Shown piece after piece: positions 34,974-44,227 of a stretch of 64,000 nt of DNA. The translations under genes were made by a program, and so were the position numbers. How positions within the stretch are numbered: the first letter of the stretch is position 1; each line of letters opens with the position of its first letter. The stretch is from Streptococcus mitis. GTDB lineage: Bacteria > Bacillota > Bacilli > Lactobacillales > Streptococcaceae. Location of the stretch: assembly GCF_002005545.1 (NCBI RefSeq), contig NZ_LBMT01000001.1, positions 250,579-314,578 on the forward strand, given 5' to 3'. The notes beneath the pieces were generated by a model that saw only the letters and a list, made by a program, of their open reading frames with translations, was not told where the DNA came from and ran no database searches.

Positions 34974-36140
34974 ATGAAAATAACTGAAGTTATAAAAAAA
35001 GACGGTAGCAAAGTTTACCGTGCTAATGTATATCTAGGAGTTGACCAGGTAACAGGAAAGAAAGTCAAAACCAAAGTAACAGGTCGGACACAAAAGGAAG
35101 TTAAGCAGAAAGCCAATCAAGAAAAAATAGCTTTTCAAAAAGCAGGATCTACCAGACAAAAGGCTATTACCATAAAAAACTATCAAGAATTGGCAACTCT
35201 CTGGTGGGAAAGCTATAAGAATACAGTTAAGCCAAACACTCAAGGAAACGTTAGAGCGCTAATAGATAATCACATATTGCCTACTTTCGGGGAGTATAAG
35301 CTCGATAAGCTCACTACTCCACTTATTCAGTCAATTATCAATAAACTTGCTGACAAGACCAATAGAGGGGAAAAAGGGGCTTTTCTACACTATGACAAGA
35401 TACATGCTTTAAACAAACGTATCTTACAATATGGCGTAACCATGCAAGCTATACCGTCCAATCCTGCGCGTGATGTTGTTTTACCTCGTAACACTCAGAA
35501 AGCAAAGCGCCAAAAGGTAAAACACTTTGAAAATCAAGAACTAAAAAAGTTTCTTGGTTATCTCGATAATTTAGATAGCGATAGATATCGTTACTACTAT
35601 GAGACAACGCTCTATAAGTTCCTATTGGCTACTGGTTGCCGTATCAATGAAGCTTTAGCTCTTTCCTGGTCTGATATAGACTTAGATAATGCCGTTGTGC
35701 ATATTACCAAAACACTAAATCGGGATCTAGAAATCAATAGCCCAAAATCTAAGGCTAGTTATCGGGATATAGATATAGATCAAGCGACTGTTAGCATGCT
35801 AAAGCAGTACAAACTACGCCAAACTAAAGAGGCCTGGAAGATAGGACAACGTGAAAGCGTGGTATTTTCGGATTTCATTCATGAGTATCCTAGCAGTTCA
35901 AGGCTTAAAAGAAGATTGCAAACACATTTTAAGCGTGCTGATGTTCCTAACATTGGCTTTCACGGATTCCGTCACACTCACGCTAGTTTATTGCTTAACT
36001 CTGGTATTCCTTACAAAGAACTCCAGTACCGCCTAGGTCATTCCACTTTATCAATGACCATGGATATATACAGCCACCTCTCAAAAGAGAACGCAAAAAA
36101 AGCAGTATCATTCTACGAAACTGCACTAAAAGCACTATAG
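34974..36140 (+). CDS. int: Tyrosine-family integrase
   Basis: Site-specific recombinase of 388 residues that inserts and excises the island. N-terminal arm-binding domain (residues 1-60), SAM-like core-binding domain (70-165), and a catalytic domain with R in GCRINEALAL, HGFRHTHASLL, and the Tyr nucleophile in MTMDIYSHLS. The stop is 92 bases from the right att copy, the usual position. Confidence 0.95.
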   Translation: MKITEVIKKDGSKVYRANVYLGVDQVTGKKVKTKVTGRTQKEVKQKANQEKIAFQKAGSTRQKAITIKNYQELATLWWESYKNTVKPNTQGNVRALIDNHILPTFGEYKLDKLTTPLIQSIINKLADKTNRGEKGAFLHYDKIHALNKRILQYGVTMQAIPSNPARDVVLPRNTQKAKRQKVKHFENQELKKFLGYLDNLDSDRYRYYYETTLYKFLLATGCRINEALALSWSDIDLDNAVVHITKTLNRDLEINSPKSKASYRDIDIDQATVSMLKQYKLRQTKEAWKIGQRESVVFSDFIHEYPSSSRLKRRLQTHFKRADVPNIGFHGFRHTHASLLLNSGIPYKELQYRLGHSTLSMTMDIYSHLSKENAKKAVSFYETALKAL

Positions 36141-36161
36141 GGGGAGCAAAAAGGGGAGCAA
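36141..36161. repeat. Direct GGGGAGCAA sites near the right end
   Basis: Two 9-mers at 36141-36149 and 36153-36161, 12 bp apart, start right after the integrase stop. Same motif as the inverted pair near the left end; candidate integrase arm sites. Confidence 0.55.
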
Positions 36162-36228
36162 ATTTAAAAATCAACATTTCAAGACAAAGTAAAAATCCAA
36201 TAGCAACAGGATTTTTGTTAGATTTATT

Positions 36229-36256
36229 TTGAAAAAGGCTGATTTTGTAGTATAAT
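36229..36256 (+). promoter_or_regulatory. corA promoter rebuilt at the right junction
   Basis: TATAAT (36251-36256) lies in the att core; TTGAAA (36229-36234) is 16 bases before it and is mostly island sequence. In the chromosome without the island, the same place would read ACCCAA (from 25407-25412). So integration replaces a poor -35 with a better one. Confidence 0.6.
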
Positions 36257-36257
36257 A
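36233..36257. other. Right attachment site (att)
   Basis: The second copy of the 25-bp repeat, at the corA promoter. Together with 25411-25435 it defines the insertion. Confidence 0.85.
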
Positions 36258-36300
36258 GTACGGTGTGAAAAAATCTGAAAAATGAGAAAGGATAAGGGAT

Positions 36301-37245
36301 ATGAAACAAGTTTTTCTCTCTACAACAACTGAATTTAAAGAGATCGATACGCTTGAACCGGGTACTTGGATCAATCTCGTTAATCCAACTCAAAATGAAT
36401 CACTGGAAATCGCTAACGCCTTCGATATCGACATTGCCGACCTTCGAGCACCGCTCGATGCGGAAGAAATGTCTCGTATTACCATTGAAGACGAGTACAC
36501 TCTGATTATCGTAGACGTGCCGGTCACAGAGGAAAGAAATAACCGCACCTACTACGTTACCATCCCGCTTGGTATTATCATCACCGAGGAAACCATTATC
36601 ACTACGTGTTTGGAACCATTACCGGTCCTCGATGTCTTTATCAACCGTCGATTGCGTAATTTCTACACCTTCATGCGTTCACGTTTTATCTTCCAGATTC
36701 TTTATCGTAATGCAGAGCTTTACCTAACGGCCCTTCGTTCGATTGATCGTAAGAGTGAACAAATCGAAAGTCAACTGCATCAATCAACTCGTAATGAAGA
36801 ATTGATTGAACTCATGGAATTAGAAAAAACCATCGTCTATTTCAAGGCTTCCCTCAAAACAAATGAGCGCGTGATTAAGAAATTGACCAGCTCAACAAGT
36901 AATATCAAGAAATACCTTGAGGATGAAGACCTGCTTGAAGATACCCTGATTGAAACCCAACAGGCCATCGAGATGGCAGACATTTATGGAAACGTCTTGC
37001 ATTCTATGACAGAGACCTTCGCCTCTATCATTTCTAACAACCAGAACAACATCATGAAAACCTTGGCCCTTGTGACCATCGTCATGTCCATCCCAACCAT
37101 GGTCTTTTCTGCCTACGGGATGAACTTTAAGGATAATGAAATCCCCCTAAACGGTGAGCCAAATGCCTTCTGGTTAATCGTCTTTATCGCCTTTGCTATG
37201 AGTGTCTCGCTCACTCTCTATCTCATCCATAAAAAATGGTTCTAA
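36301..37245 (+). CDS. corA: CorA-family magnesium transporter
   Basis: Pentameric Mg2+ channel of the cytoplasmic membrane. It has 314 residues: a cytoplasmic N-terminal domain, then two C-terminal membrane segments with the YGMNF (GMN) selectivity motif at the end of the first. It is the chromosomal gene next to the island's right end. The uvrA gene is its neighbour on the uninterrupted chromosome. Confidence 0.95.
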   Translation: MKQVFLSTTTEFKEIDTLEPGTWINLVNPTQNESLEIANAFDIDIADLRAPLDAEEMSRITIEDEYTLIIVDVPVTEERNNRTYYVTIPLGIIITEETIITTCLEPLPVLDVFINRRLRNFYTFMRSRFIFQILYRNAELYLTALRSIDRKSEQIESQLHQSTRNEELIELMELEKTIVYFKASLKTNERVIKKLTSSTSNIKKYLEDEDLLEDTLIETQQAIEMADIYGNVLHSMTETFASIISNNQNNIMKTLALVTIVMSIPTMVFSAYGMNFKDNEIPLNGEPNAFWLIVFIAFAMSVSLTLYLIHKKWF

Positions 37246-37256
37246 GAGGAGTTCCT

Positions 37257-37934
37257 ATGTCTCAGATTGATCTACAAAAATTAACTAAGAAAAACCAAGA
37301 GTTTGTCCACATCGCTACCCAACAATTCATCAAAGATGGGAAAACAGACGCTGAAATCAAGGCTATTTTTGAGGAAATCATTCCCCAAATCCTTGAAGAG
37401 CAAGCCAAAGGTACGACTGCTCGTTCCCTCTATGGCGCACCAACCCACTGGGCTCATAGCTTCACTGTCAAGGAGCAATATGAAAAAGAGCATCCAAAGG
37501 AAAATGATGATCCAAAACTCATGATTATGGACTCAGCTCTTTTCATCACTAGCCTCTTTGCCCTCGTCAGCGCTCTCACAACCTTCTTTGCGGCAGACCA
37601 AGCTCTCGGCTATGGTTTGATTACCCTCCTATTAGTTGGACTGGTTGGTGGATTTGCCTTCTACTTGATGTACTACTTTGTTTACCAATACTATGGACCA
37701 GATATGGACCGCAGTCAACGTCCACCTTTCTGGAAATCTGTACTAGTTATCCTAGCTTCTATGTTCCTTTGGTTGCTTGTCTTCTTTGCAACAAGCTTCC
37801 TACCAGCTAGCCTTAACCCAGTACTCGCTCCATTGCCACTGGCTATTATGGGAGCAGTCCTCCTAGCCCTTCGCTTCTATCTCAAGAAACGCTTGAACAT
37901 CCGCAGCGCAAGTGCAGGACCAACACGTTACTAA
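37257..37934 (+). CDS. DUF1129 family membrane protein
   Basis: A 225-residue protein: soluble N-terminal half (1-85) then four to five membrane segments from about residue 90. GAGGAG lies 5 bases before the ATG at 37257; an upstream open frame overlaps corA but lacks a site. It is 11 bases after corA, so it is probably in the same transcript. Function unknown. Confidence 0.8.
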   Translation: MSQIDLQKLTKKNQEFVHIATQQFIKDGKTDAEIKAIFEEIIPQILEEQAKGTTARSLYGAPTHWAHSFTVKEQYEKEHPKENDDPKLMIMDSALFITSLFALVSALTTFFAADQALGYGLITLLLVGLVGGFAFYLMYYFVYQYYGPDMDRSQRPPFWKSVLVILASMFLWLLVFFATSFLPASLNPVLAPLPLAIMGAVLLALRFYLKKRLNIRSASAGPTRY

Positions 37935-37949
37935 GAAAAGGAAAGAGCT

Positions 37950-38297
37950 ATGGCATATAGTCAATCTTTAGCTCAGCAGATTCGAAAAATTCTAGCGCTC
38001 AAACTTCCTCCCCAAATTTTCGAAGAAGAGCTAGAAGAAAAGAAGCTGTTTGGTGGCCTGGCCTTTATGATTCGTGGTAAAATGGTCCTTACTGTCAGTT
38101 CCAGAAAGGATGAACTGGTTATGGTCAGAATTGGCAAGGAAATGGAGAAGCAAGTTCTACCCCGAACAGGAGCTCATACTACATTGATGAGGGGGCGCCT
38201 TTATCATGGGTATATAGACTTAGATATAGAAGGCCAAAAAGAATTGCCTTACTGGATTGATTTGGCTCTCTCCTATAATCAAGAGTTGACCAAGTAA
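37950..38297 (+). CDS. TfoX N-terminal domain protein
   Basis: A 115-residue protein covering the TfoX-N fold (EEKKLFGGLAFMIRGKMVLTVSS). The isolated domain is common in streptococci and is not shown to regulate competence. It closes the corA unit. Confidence 0.8.
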   Translation: MAYSQSLAQQIRKILALKLPPQIFEEELEEKKLFGGLAFMIRGKMVLTVSSRKDELVMVRIGKEMEKQVLPRTGAHTTLMRGRLYHGYIDLDIEGQKELPYWIDLALSYNQELTK

Positions 38298-38330
38298 CTC
38301 ATATCTAGCGAGATTACTGATTAGAAAACG

Positions 38331-38359
38331 AAAAGCAACTGCACCAGCGGTTGCTTTTT
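38331..38359 (+). terminator. Terminator after corA unit
   Basis: AAAGCAAC and GGTTGCTTT pair around TGCACCAGC, with T-runs on both strands. Confidence 0.8.
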
Positions 38360-38458
38360 CACTTGCTTGCCTACAAGCTTCCCTCTACCCTTTTCCCTAT
38401 AGTTTTCTCCCATCTTTTATGATAAAATAGGCTCAATCAATTTCTAGGAGGAAGAAAT

Positions 38459-39493
38459 ATGGTTTCTACTATTGGTGTTGTTAGTTTATCTAGTGGCATT
38501 ATCGGAGAGGACTTTGTCAAACACGAAGTGGACTTGGGTGTCCAACGTCTCAAGAACCTGGGACTCAATCCTACCTTTTTGCCTCATTCGCTAAAAGGAT
38601 TAGACTTTATCAAGGACCATCCTGAAGCTCGTGCAGAGGATTTGATTCATGCCTTTTCTGATGATAGCATCGACATGATCCTATGCGCCATCGGTGGAGA
38701 CGATACCTATCGCTTACTACCTTATCTTTTTGAAAATGACCAACTACAAAAGGTTATCAAACAAAAAATTTTTCTTGGCTTCTCGGATACAACCATGAAC
38801 CATCTCATGTTGCATAAACTAGGAATCAAAACTTTTTATGGTCAATCCTTCCTAGCAGACATTTGTGAATTGGACAAGGAAGTGCTGACCTATAGCCTCC
38901 ACTACTTTAAAGAATTGATTGAGACGGGAAGAATCTCAGAAATCCGCCCTAGTGACGTTTGGTATGATGAAAGGACTGACTTCAGTCCCAAGGCTCTGGG
39001 GACACCTCGTGTCAGTCATGCAAATACTGGTTTCGAGCTGTTGCGGGGAAATGCCCAGTTCGAGGGAAAAATCCTCGGTGGTTGCCTCGAATCCCTCTAC
39101 GATATCTTTGACAACTCTCGATACGCAGATAGCACGGAGCTCTGCCAAAAATACAAACTTTTCCCTGACTTGTCAGACTGGGAAGGAAAAATCCTCTTGC
39201 TAGAAACAAGCGAAGAAAAGCCTGAGCTGGAAGACTTCAAAAATATGTTGCGGACTTTAAAAGACACTGGTATATTCGAGGTCATCAGTGGACTCTTGGT
39301 CGGAAAACCTATGGATGAAACTTTCTATGACGACTATAAAGAGGCACTATTGGATATTATTGACAGCAATATCCCGATTATCTATAATCTAAATGTCGGC
39401 CACGCAACTCCAAGAGCAATTGTACCCTTCGGAGTTCACGCCTATGTAGATGCAAAGAAGCAAATCATTCGCTTTGACTATAACAAAAAATAA
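38459..39493 (+). CDS. S66-family peptidase (LD-carboxypeptidase / MccF-like)
   Basis: A 344-residue serine peptidase of family S66. Nucleophile Ser in GFSDTT (about residue 108), Glu in GGCLESLYD (about 205-213), His in NVGHATPRAI near the end: the S-E-H triad is complete. Members cut tetrapeptides of the cell wall or inactivate microcin-C-like compounds; the exact substrate is open. AGGAGG precedes the start. Confidence 0.85.
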   Translation: MVSTIGVVSLSSGIIGEDFVKHEVDLGVQRLKNLGLNPTFLPHSLKGLDFIKDHPEARAEDLIHAFSDDSIDMILCAIGGDDTYRLLPYLFENDQLQKVIKQKIFLGFSDTTMNHLMLHKLGIKTFYGQSFLADICELDKEVLTYSLHYFKELIETGRISEIRPSDVWYDERTDFSPKALGTPRVSHANTGFELLRGNAQFEGKILGGCLESLYDIFDNSRYADSTELCQKYKLFPDLSDWEGKILLLETSEEKPELEDFKNMLRTLKDTGIFEVISGLLVGKPMDETFYDDYKEALLDIIDSNIPIIYNLNVGHATPRAIVPFGVHAYVDAKKQIIRFDYNKK

Positions 39494-39598
39494 ATAGTTT
39501 CTCTATTTTTGTGCTTTTGTATTCGTTTTCGTTACAATTTGTATCTGAATTTATTGCATTTCGCTAATTTCTATGATATCCTTTTGAAGGAGGTGTAT

Positions 39599-39862
39599 AT
39601 GACAAAACAAAAAATTAATCGAATCGTAGGTTCTATTGGTGCCTTTATTGGAATTATAGTATTTATTGCCTACATACCTCAAATTATCGCTAATTTACAG
39701 GGAAATAAAGCTCAACCATTTCAACCTTTATCAGCTGCTATATCTTGCTTAATCTGGGTTATTTATGGATGGACAAAGGAACCTAAGAAGGATTGGATAC
39801 TAATCATTCCAAATTCAGCTGGTGTTATTTTAGGTGGAATCACTTTTTTGACTTCACTCTAA
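39599..39862 (+). CDS. SemiSWEET sugar transporter (PQ-loop)
   Basis: An 87-residue, three-segment membrane protein with the PQ motif in IAYIPQI (about residues 23-29), the size and layout of bacterial SemiSWEETs, which work as dimers. AGGAGG is 5 bases before the ATG at 39599; the longer open frame is not supported. Sugar unknown. Confidence 0.85.
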   Translation: MTKQKINRIVGSIGAFIGIIVFIAYIPQIIANLQGNKAQPFQPLSAAISCLIWVIYGWTKEPKKDWILIIPNSAGVILGGITFLTSL

Positions 39863-39881
39863 CAAATCTAATAGTATATAT

Positions 39882-39912
39882 AAAAAGCTGGGAAAAATTT
39901 CTCAGCTTTTTT
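39882..39912 (+). terminator. Bidirectional terminator
   Basis: AAAAAGCTG and CAGCTTTTTT with a loop GGAAAAATTTCT; also ends tag transcription from the opposite strand. Confidence 0.8.
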
Positions 39913-39946
39913 CTATATTCTCAGATATGCTAGTTACCTGTACATA

Positions 39947-40510
39947 CTAACGACCGCTTTTCCACTCACAATCATTCTCATGGTCATCAACTAGCCCTGC
40001 AGCCTGTAGAAAAGACAAGACAGCGACTGGGCCTGTGAACTTAAAGCCTCGTTTTTTGAGATCTTTGGCTAATTTCTCAGACAAAGCGGTTTTAGCTGGG
40101 GCTTGGCGGTAATCGGGAACATCATTAACGACAGTTTTCCCCTCAACAAAGGACCAAAGATAGGCATCAAAAGAGCCATATTCTTCCTGTAGTCGTAGAA
40201 AGGCTTGGGCGTTAGCGCGTGTAGCAAAAATCTTGGCTCTATTTCGGATGATAGCTGGATTATCCAGCAAGGCTTCCAATTCGGTATCGGTCATCTCTGC
40301 GACCGCTTGAATTTGATAGCCATGAAAGGCTTCTCGGAAAGCTTGGCGTTTGTTGAGTACCGTTTCCCAAGACAGGCCTGCCTGATAGGTTTCCATGCAC
40401 AACAACTCAAACAATACTTGATCATCATGGAGGGGATGACCCCACTCCTCATCATGATAGGCAATGTAGAGCGGATTGGTCATCTTGACCCACGAACAAC
40501 GTTTTGTCAT
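39947..40510 (-). CDS. tag: DNA-3-methyladenine glycosylase I
   Basis: Base-excision enzyme removing 3-methyladenine. It has 187 residues with the N-terminal RCSWVKMTNPLYIAYHDEEWG signature and the helix-hairpin-helix region around GFKFTGPVAVLSFLQAAGLVDDH. It ends the mutL-ruvA-tag repair operon, 9 bases after ruvA. Confidence 0.94.
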   Translation of the reverse strand: MTKRCSWVKMTNPLYIAYHDEEWGHPLHDDQVLFELLCMETYQAGLSWETVLNKRQAFREAFHGYQIQAVAEMTDTELEALLDNPAIIRNRAKIFATRANAQAFLRLQEEYGSFDAYLWSFVEGKTVVNDVPDYRQAPAKTALSEKLAKDLKKRGFKFTGPVAVLSFLQAAGLVDDHENDCEWKSGR

Positions 40511-40519
40511 GCTCTGCTC

Positions 40520-41113
40520 CTATTTGACCAACATTTTAAGGGCCGACTTGATATAGTTCTCAGCTGTATCTGTCGTTCCTTCAAAGAATTTCTTGATTTT
40601 CTTGAGCTCTGTTGCCTTGTAGCCCAGTGCCAACATGGCCTCCATAGCTTCTTCCAATTCTTGGTTTTCAGCGCTGGCTTGCACTGCCACCTTAGCAGGA
40701 AGGTCATCTCCTGCAACTACTACCTTGCCTTCCAAGTCCAGCACCATCTGCTGGGCTGTTTTCTTGCCAATTTTAGGGAATTTGGTCAAGTAGGTGATAT
40801 TCTTGGTTTCAATGGCTTGAACCAAGCCAGCATTGTCATCAGCAGCGATAATAGCGAGAGCTGATACAGGGCCAATCCCAGATACCGAAATCAGACTGAG
40901 AAAGAGCTTTTTCTCATCTTCTGAGCGAAATCCATAAAGTAGATGGGCGTCTTCACGCACGACCTGATGCACATAAATTTGAGCTTCTTGGTTGACTTGT
41001 CCTGAGTAGGCATAAGGATTGGCCACATGCAAAATATAACCAATACCGTTGGTTTCAAGAACAATGTATTTAGCAGTAATTTTGGTAATGATTCCTTTTA
41101 AATATTCGTACAT
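40520..41113 (-). CDS. ruvA: Holliday junction DNA helicase subunit RuvA
   Basis: Tetrameric junction-binding protein that targets RuvB. It has 197 residues: OB-fold (1-63), two helix-hairpin-helix motifs ([10 protein letters not shown] and [12 protein letters not shown]), and the flexible C-terminal domain III. 15 bases after mutL. Confidence 0.95.
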   Translation of the reverse strand: MYEYLKGIITKITAKYIVLETNGIGYILHVANPYAYSGQVNQEAQIYVHQVVREDAHLLYGFRSEDEKKLFLSLISVSGIGPVSALAIIAADDNAGLVQAIETKNITYLTKFPKIGKKTAQQMVLDLEGKVVVAGDDLPAKVAVQASAENQELEEAMEAMLALGYKATELKKIKKFFEGTTDTAENYIKSALKMLVK

Positions 41114-41128
41114 AATTTTCCTTTTAGT

Positions 41129-43078
41129 TTAATATTTCCCCAACTCACGGAGACTGGTGTGATTTTCCTGAATGCGTCGGAACATCTTTTCCATATCTGA
41201 CTTGGTAAAATGCACCAAAACAGGACGGCCATGTGGACAGTTATAGGGATTGTCACATTGAGAGAGCTGATAGAGGAGTTGTCTAGCCGAATGGTCATCA
41301 ATACGATGATTGGCCTTGATAGAACGCTTGCAGGACATCATAATAGCCAACTCTGCTCGGTATTTCTTGATCGAAACTTCCTTGGTCAAGAGTAGCATAT
41401 CACACATCTCATAGATGCCTGACTCAATCTCTTCTTCTGCCATCCAAATAGGATGTTCACGTAAGATAAATTGATTTTCCCCGTACTCTGCTAGAAAGAC
41501 ACCCACTTCCTCCAAATGTGTCATTCTTTCCTTGAGACGGAGGGCATCATCCGCTGGAAATTCAAAGATATAGGGCACTAGGAGTTGCTGCTGGCTCTGG
41601 TCAACATCGCCAATGCTTTCACGGTACTCCTCGTACTTAACCCGTTCCTGAGCCGCATGCTGGTCTATGATGTAAAGTCCATCTCGCCCTTGGGCAAAGA
41701 GATAAGTCCCGTGCATTTGCCCGAAAAATTCCAACTCTGGGAAGCTTGAAGATTCTTCTCGCTCCAGCTTGTCATAAGCCTTATCCAGACTGGTTAAATC
41801 TAGCTCTGGGTGATCTAGCTGGTCGTAGTTAGCAGGCTTTCTCTCTGCAAAATGCAGTTTTGCTGGTTTGGTCAGCTGATCCAAGGTTTCCTTGGCAAAT
41901 AAAGTTAAATCCTGTCCTTCATCAGTCAATTCTACCTGATAATCAGCTACTTCAGCTTGACTAGGTCTTGTCGGCTCAGTTTTCTCATAGTAGAGCGTAT
42001 TTTCTTTGAGTGGAAGAATGGTTTGCTCCACCTTCTCACGATTGCGCACAGTCGATTTGGCAAGATTTTCCAAGGCATCTGGAATCAAGGTTTGTTCCTT
42101 GAGACTATTTGCAATAGCTTCTGAAACTAGGGTCATCAGTTCTTTTTCCTTGGAAATCCGCACCTCTTGCTTGGTTGGATGCACATTGACATCCGCTAGA
42201 TAAGGGTCAATATGGATATGAATGACAGCCAGTGGAAAACGCCCCACCATGAGCTTACTGCCATAACCGTCAAGAATAGCACGATTGAGTAAAAAATTCT
42301 TGATATAACGGCCATTGATGAAGAGGCTGATATAGTTGCGATTAGCCCGAGTCAACTCAGGCAGGGAAACAAAGCCTGAAATTTCGAAATCAAGGTCAGA
42401 ATTCTCAATTTCAATCATCTTCTTTGCACTCGCCAAACCGTAAATCCCTGCGATAGCTTGGCGCAGTTGACCAGTCCCTGCTGTTCGCGTCATTTCCTTG
42501 CCATCACTAATCAAGCTAAAAGAAATCTCAGGATGGGCCAAACCCAGACGATTGACAATATCAATGATATGAGACAACTCCGCCTGCTGGCTCTTCATAT
42601 ACTTGAGACGGGCAGGCGTGTTGAAAAAGAGGTCCTCCACACAAACCTTGGTTCCCACTGGACTGGTCGCTGGGATGACTTCTTCAACTTCTCCCCCACG
42701 CGCGACTAACTTGGTTCCATGACTAGCACCATCCACCGCCGTCAACAAAGTCAAGACACTAACAGACGCAATAGAAGGCAGAGCTTCACCACGAAAACCA
42801 AGCGTCCGAATCCGAAAAAGATCTGCTTGATTTTTTATCTTGCTGGTCGCATGACGACGCAGGGCCAATTCCACCTCATCGTGGGCAATTCCATGACCAT
42901 TATCTGTGATTTGGATTTTCTTGAGACCAGCTTCCTCAATCTCAATGATAATCTGACTAGAACCCGCGTCAATGGCGTTTTCTACCAACTCCTTAACAAC
43001 GCTAGCTGGACGCTCGATAACCTCTCCAGCTGCAATCTGGTTTGCCAGCACCTCTGGCAATTCAATAATATGAGACAT
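41129..43078 (-). CDS. mutL: DNA mismatch repair protein MutL (HexB)
   Basis: Couples mismatch recognition by MutS to strand incision. It has 649 residues: GHKL ATPase with [16 protein letters not shown] and TLGFRGEAL; then a C-terminal endonuclease domain with [21 protein letters not shown] and CPHGRPV, so it is the nicking type found in bacteria without MutH. First gene of the repair operon. Confidence 0.96.
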   Translation of the reverse strand: MSHIIELPEVLANQIAAGEVIERPASVVKELVENAIDAGSSQIIIEIEEAGLKKIQITDNGHGIAHDEVELALRRHATSKIKNQADLFRIRTLGFRGEALPSIASVSVLTLLTAVDGASHGTKLVARGGEVEEVIPATSPVGTKVCVEDLFFNTPARLKYMKSQQAELSHIIDIVNRLGLAHPEISFSLISDGKEMTRTAGTGQLRQAIAGIYGLASAKKMIEIENSDLDFEISGFVSLPELTRANRNYISLFINGRYIKNFLLNRAILDGYGSKLMVGRFPLAVIHIHIDPYLADVNVHPTKQEVRISKEKELMTLVSEAIANSLKEQTLIPDALENLAKSTVRNREKVEQTILPLKENTLYYEKTEPTRPSQAEVADYQVELTDEGQDLTLFAKETLDQLTKPAKLHFAERKPANYDQLDHPELDLTSLDKAYDKLEREESSSFPELEFFGQMHGTYLFAQGRDGLYIIDQHAAQERVKYEEYRESIGDVDQSQQQLLVPYIFEFPADDALRLKERMTHLEEVGVFLAEYGENQFILREHPIWMAEEEIESGIYEMCDMLLLTKEVSIKKYRAELAIMMSCKRSIKANHRIDDHSARQLLYQLSQCDNPYNCPHGRPVLVHFTKSDMEKMFRRIQENHTSLRELGKY

Positions 43079-43162
43079 CTTTCAGCCCCTTTCCGTATCT
43101 ATTTTCCTAGAAATTGATTAGTGCTATTATACCATATTTCAGAAAGGACAGAAAAACAAGCA

Positions 43163-43230
43163 CCACATAGGAACCAAATCCCTCCACATAGACAAAGTCC
43201 CTTGCAAGGGGTTGAAAAATAGTGTTTAAT
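43163..43230 (+). promoter_or_regulatory. LytTR gene promoter with tandem binding site
   Basis: CCACATAG occurs at 43163-43170 and 43184-43191, exactly 21 bp (two helical turns) apart, the spacing of LytTR-domain direct repeats. It ends 10 bases before a -35 TTGCAA (43202-43207); the -10 TTTAAT (43225-43230) is 17 bases further. An activator position, probably autoregulatory. Confidence 0.7.
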
Positions 43231-43284
43231 AAAGGTGTACAAGAAGTGATCACAATTTTGTATGAAAAACAAGGAGAGAAATTT

Positions 43285-43725
43285 ATGAAAGTAGAACTAC
43301 AGATTAGTGAAACTTACGAAGAGGAAAAGCTGATTGTTCAAGCACCTCAGCCGACAGATAAAATCCAGAAAGTCATCGAGTTCGCAAAAAATCTTGACCA
43401 AAAAGAAACAATCAAAGGAAAGATTGATAATCAGGTCTATCTCGTTAAGATTGGCAAGATTCAACGCTTCTATATCGAGAATCGGAAGGTTCTAGCGGAA
43501 ACGGCGAGTCAGACCTACAACATTGATTTACGGCTCTATCAGGTCCTTGAAATTCTGCCAAGCAATTTTATCCAAATTTCCCAATCAGAAATCATCAATA
43601 TCAACTCCATCTCTCATCTCAAGCTCACGCCCAACGGTCTGGTAGAAATTTTCTTGAAAAACGAAAGCTTCACCTACTCTTCACGCCGTTATCTAAAAAC
43701 CATCAAGGAGAAATTAGAACTATGA
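43285..43725 (+). CDS. LytTR-family DNA-binding regulator
   Basis: A 146-residue protein with a C-terminal LytTR domain (residues about 50-145, RQY/IEN-type core KIGKIQRFYIENRKVL, and LKLTPNGLVEIFLKNESFTYSSRRYLK). The start at 43285 follows AAGGAG; the upstream open frame has no ribosome site. It overlaps the DUF3021 gene by 4 bases, the usual LytTR regulator / membrane-inhibitor pair (compare HdrRM and BrsRM in S. mutans). Confidence 0.88.
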   Translation: MKVELQISETYEEEKLIVQAPQPTDKIQKVIEFAKNLDQKETIKGKIDNQVYLVKIGKIQRFYIENRKVLAETASQTYNIDLRLYQVLEILPSNFIQISQSEIININSISHLKLTPNGLVEIFLKNESFTYSSRRYLKTIKEKLEL

Positions 43726-44180
43726 AAAAACAAGTATTTCACGACGCAGCTACTGGTGTCCTCATCGGCCTCATCCTCTCCATCATCTTTTCACTCATTT
43801 ATGCACCAAATACCTACTCCCCGTTAAGTCCCGACTCTCTCGTCGGCCAAGTAATGGCTCAACATCAGGTTCACGGTGCCCTGGTCTTGCTCTACTGTAC
43901 ACTGATCTGGGCAGCCATCGGTATTCTCTTCAACTTTGGCAAGCGATTATTCAGCCGTGACTGGAGCTTGCTCCGTGCCACTCTGACCCATTTCTTCCTT
44001 ATGCTGGCTGGCTTTGTCCCACTAGCGACCCTAGCAGGTTGGTTCCCCTTCCACTGGATCTTCTATCTCCAGCTCATTATCGAGTTTGCGATTATCTACC
44101 TCATCATTTGGACTATTTCCTATAAAAGAGCATCAAAAAAAGTAGACCATATCAATCAACTCTTGGAGCATAGAAAGTGA
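43722..44180 (+). CDS. DUF3021 family membrane protein
   Basis: A 152-residue protein with four membrane segments. Partners of LytTR regulators in these pairs hold the regulator inactive; this one starts inside its last codon. What signal it senses is unknown. Confidence 0.85.
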   Translation: MKKQVFHDAATGVLIGLILSIIFSLIYAPNTYSPLSPDSLVGQVMAQHQVHGALVLLYCTLIWAAIGILFNFGKRLFSRDWSLLRATLTHFFLMLAGFVPLATLAGWFPFHWIFYLQLIIEFAIIYLIIWTISYKRASKKVDHINQLLEHRK

Positions 44181-44227
44181 GAGTGCTGATAAAACTGCCT
44201 AAGATAATAAAAAAGCTAAGCCTAAGC

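Larger units (their letters stand above)
25411..36257. mobile_element. Satellite-prophage / PICI-like island in the uvrA-corA gap
   Basis: The element is bounded by a 25-bp direct repeat (25411-25435 and 36233-36257, 24/25 identical, core GATTTTGTAGTATAATA), giving about 10.8 kb of inserted DNA. Contents from right to left: tyrosine integrase, RhuM-type gene, CI-like repressor, divergent Cro-like gene, Rha-type regulator, small genes, replication proteins and an iteron origin, two unknown genes, and DUF1492/ArpU regulators. No portal, capsid, tail, large terminase, holin or lysin gene is seen, which separates it from a complete prophage. A defective prophage is the alternative; the ordered modules favour a phage satellite. 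Confidence 0.88.

Noticed and set aside
25411..36257. Complete prophage
   Set aside because: No portal, capsid, tail, large terminase, holin or lysin gene and only 10.8 kb.
41101..41113. TACGAATA at the ruvA start looks like a ComX box
   Set aside because: It is the coding sequence ATG TAC GAA TAT of ruvA, with no leader or start downstream.
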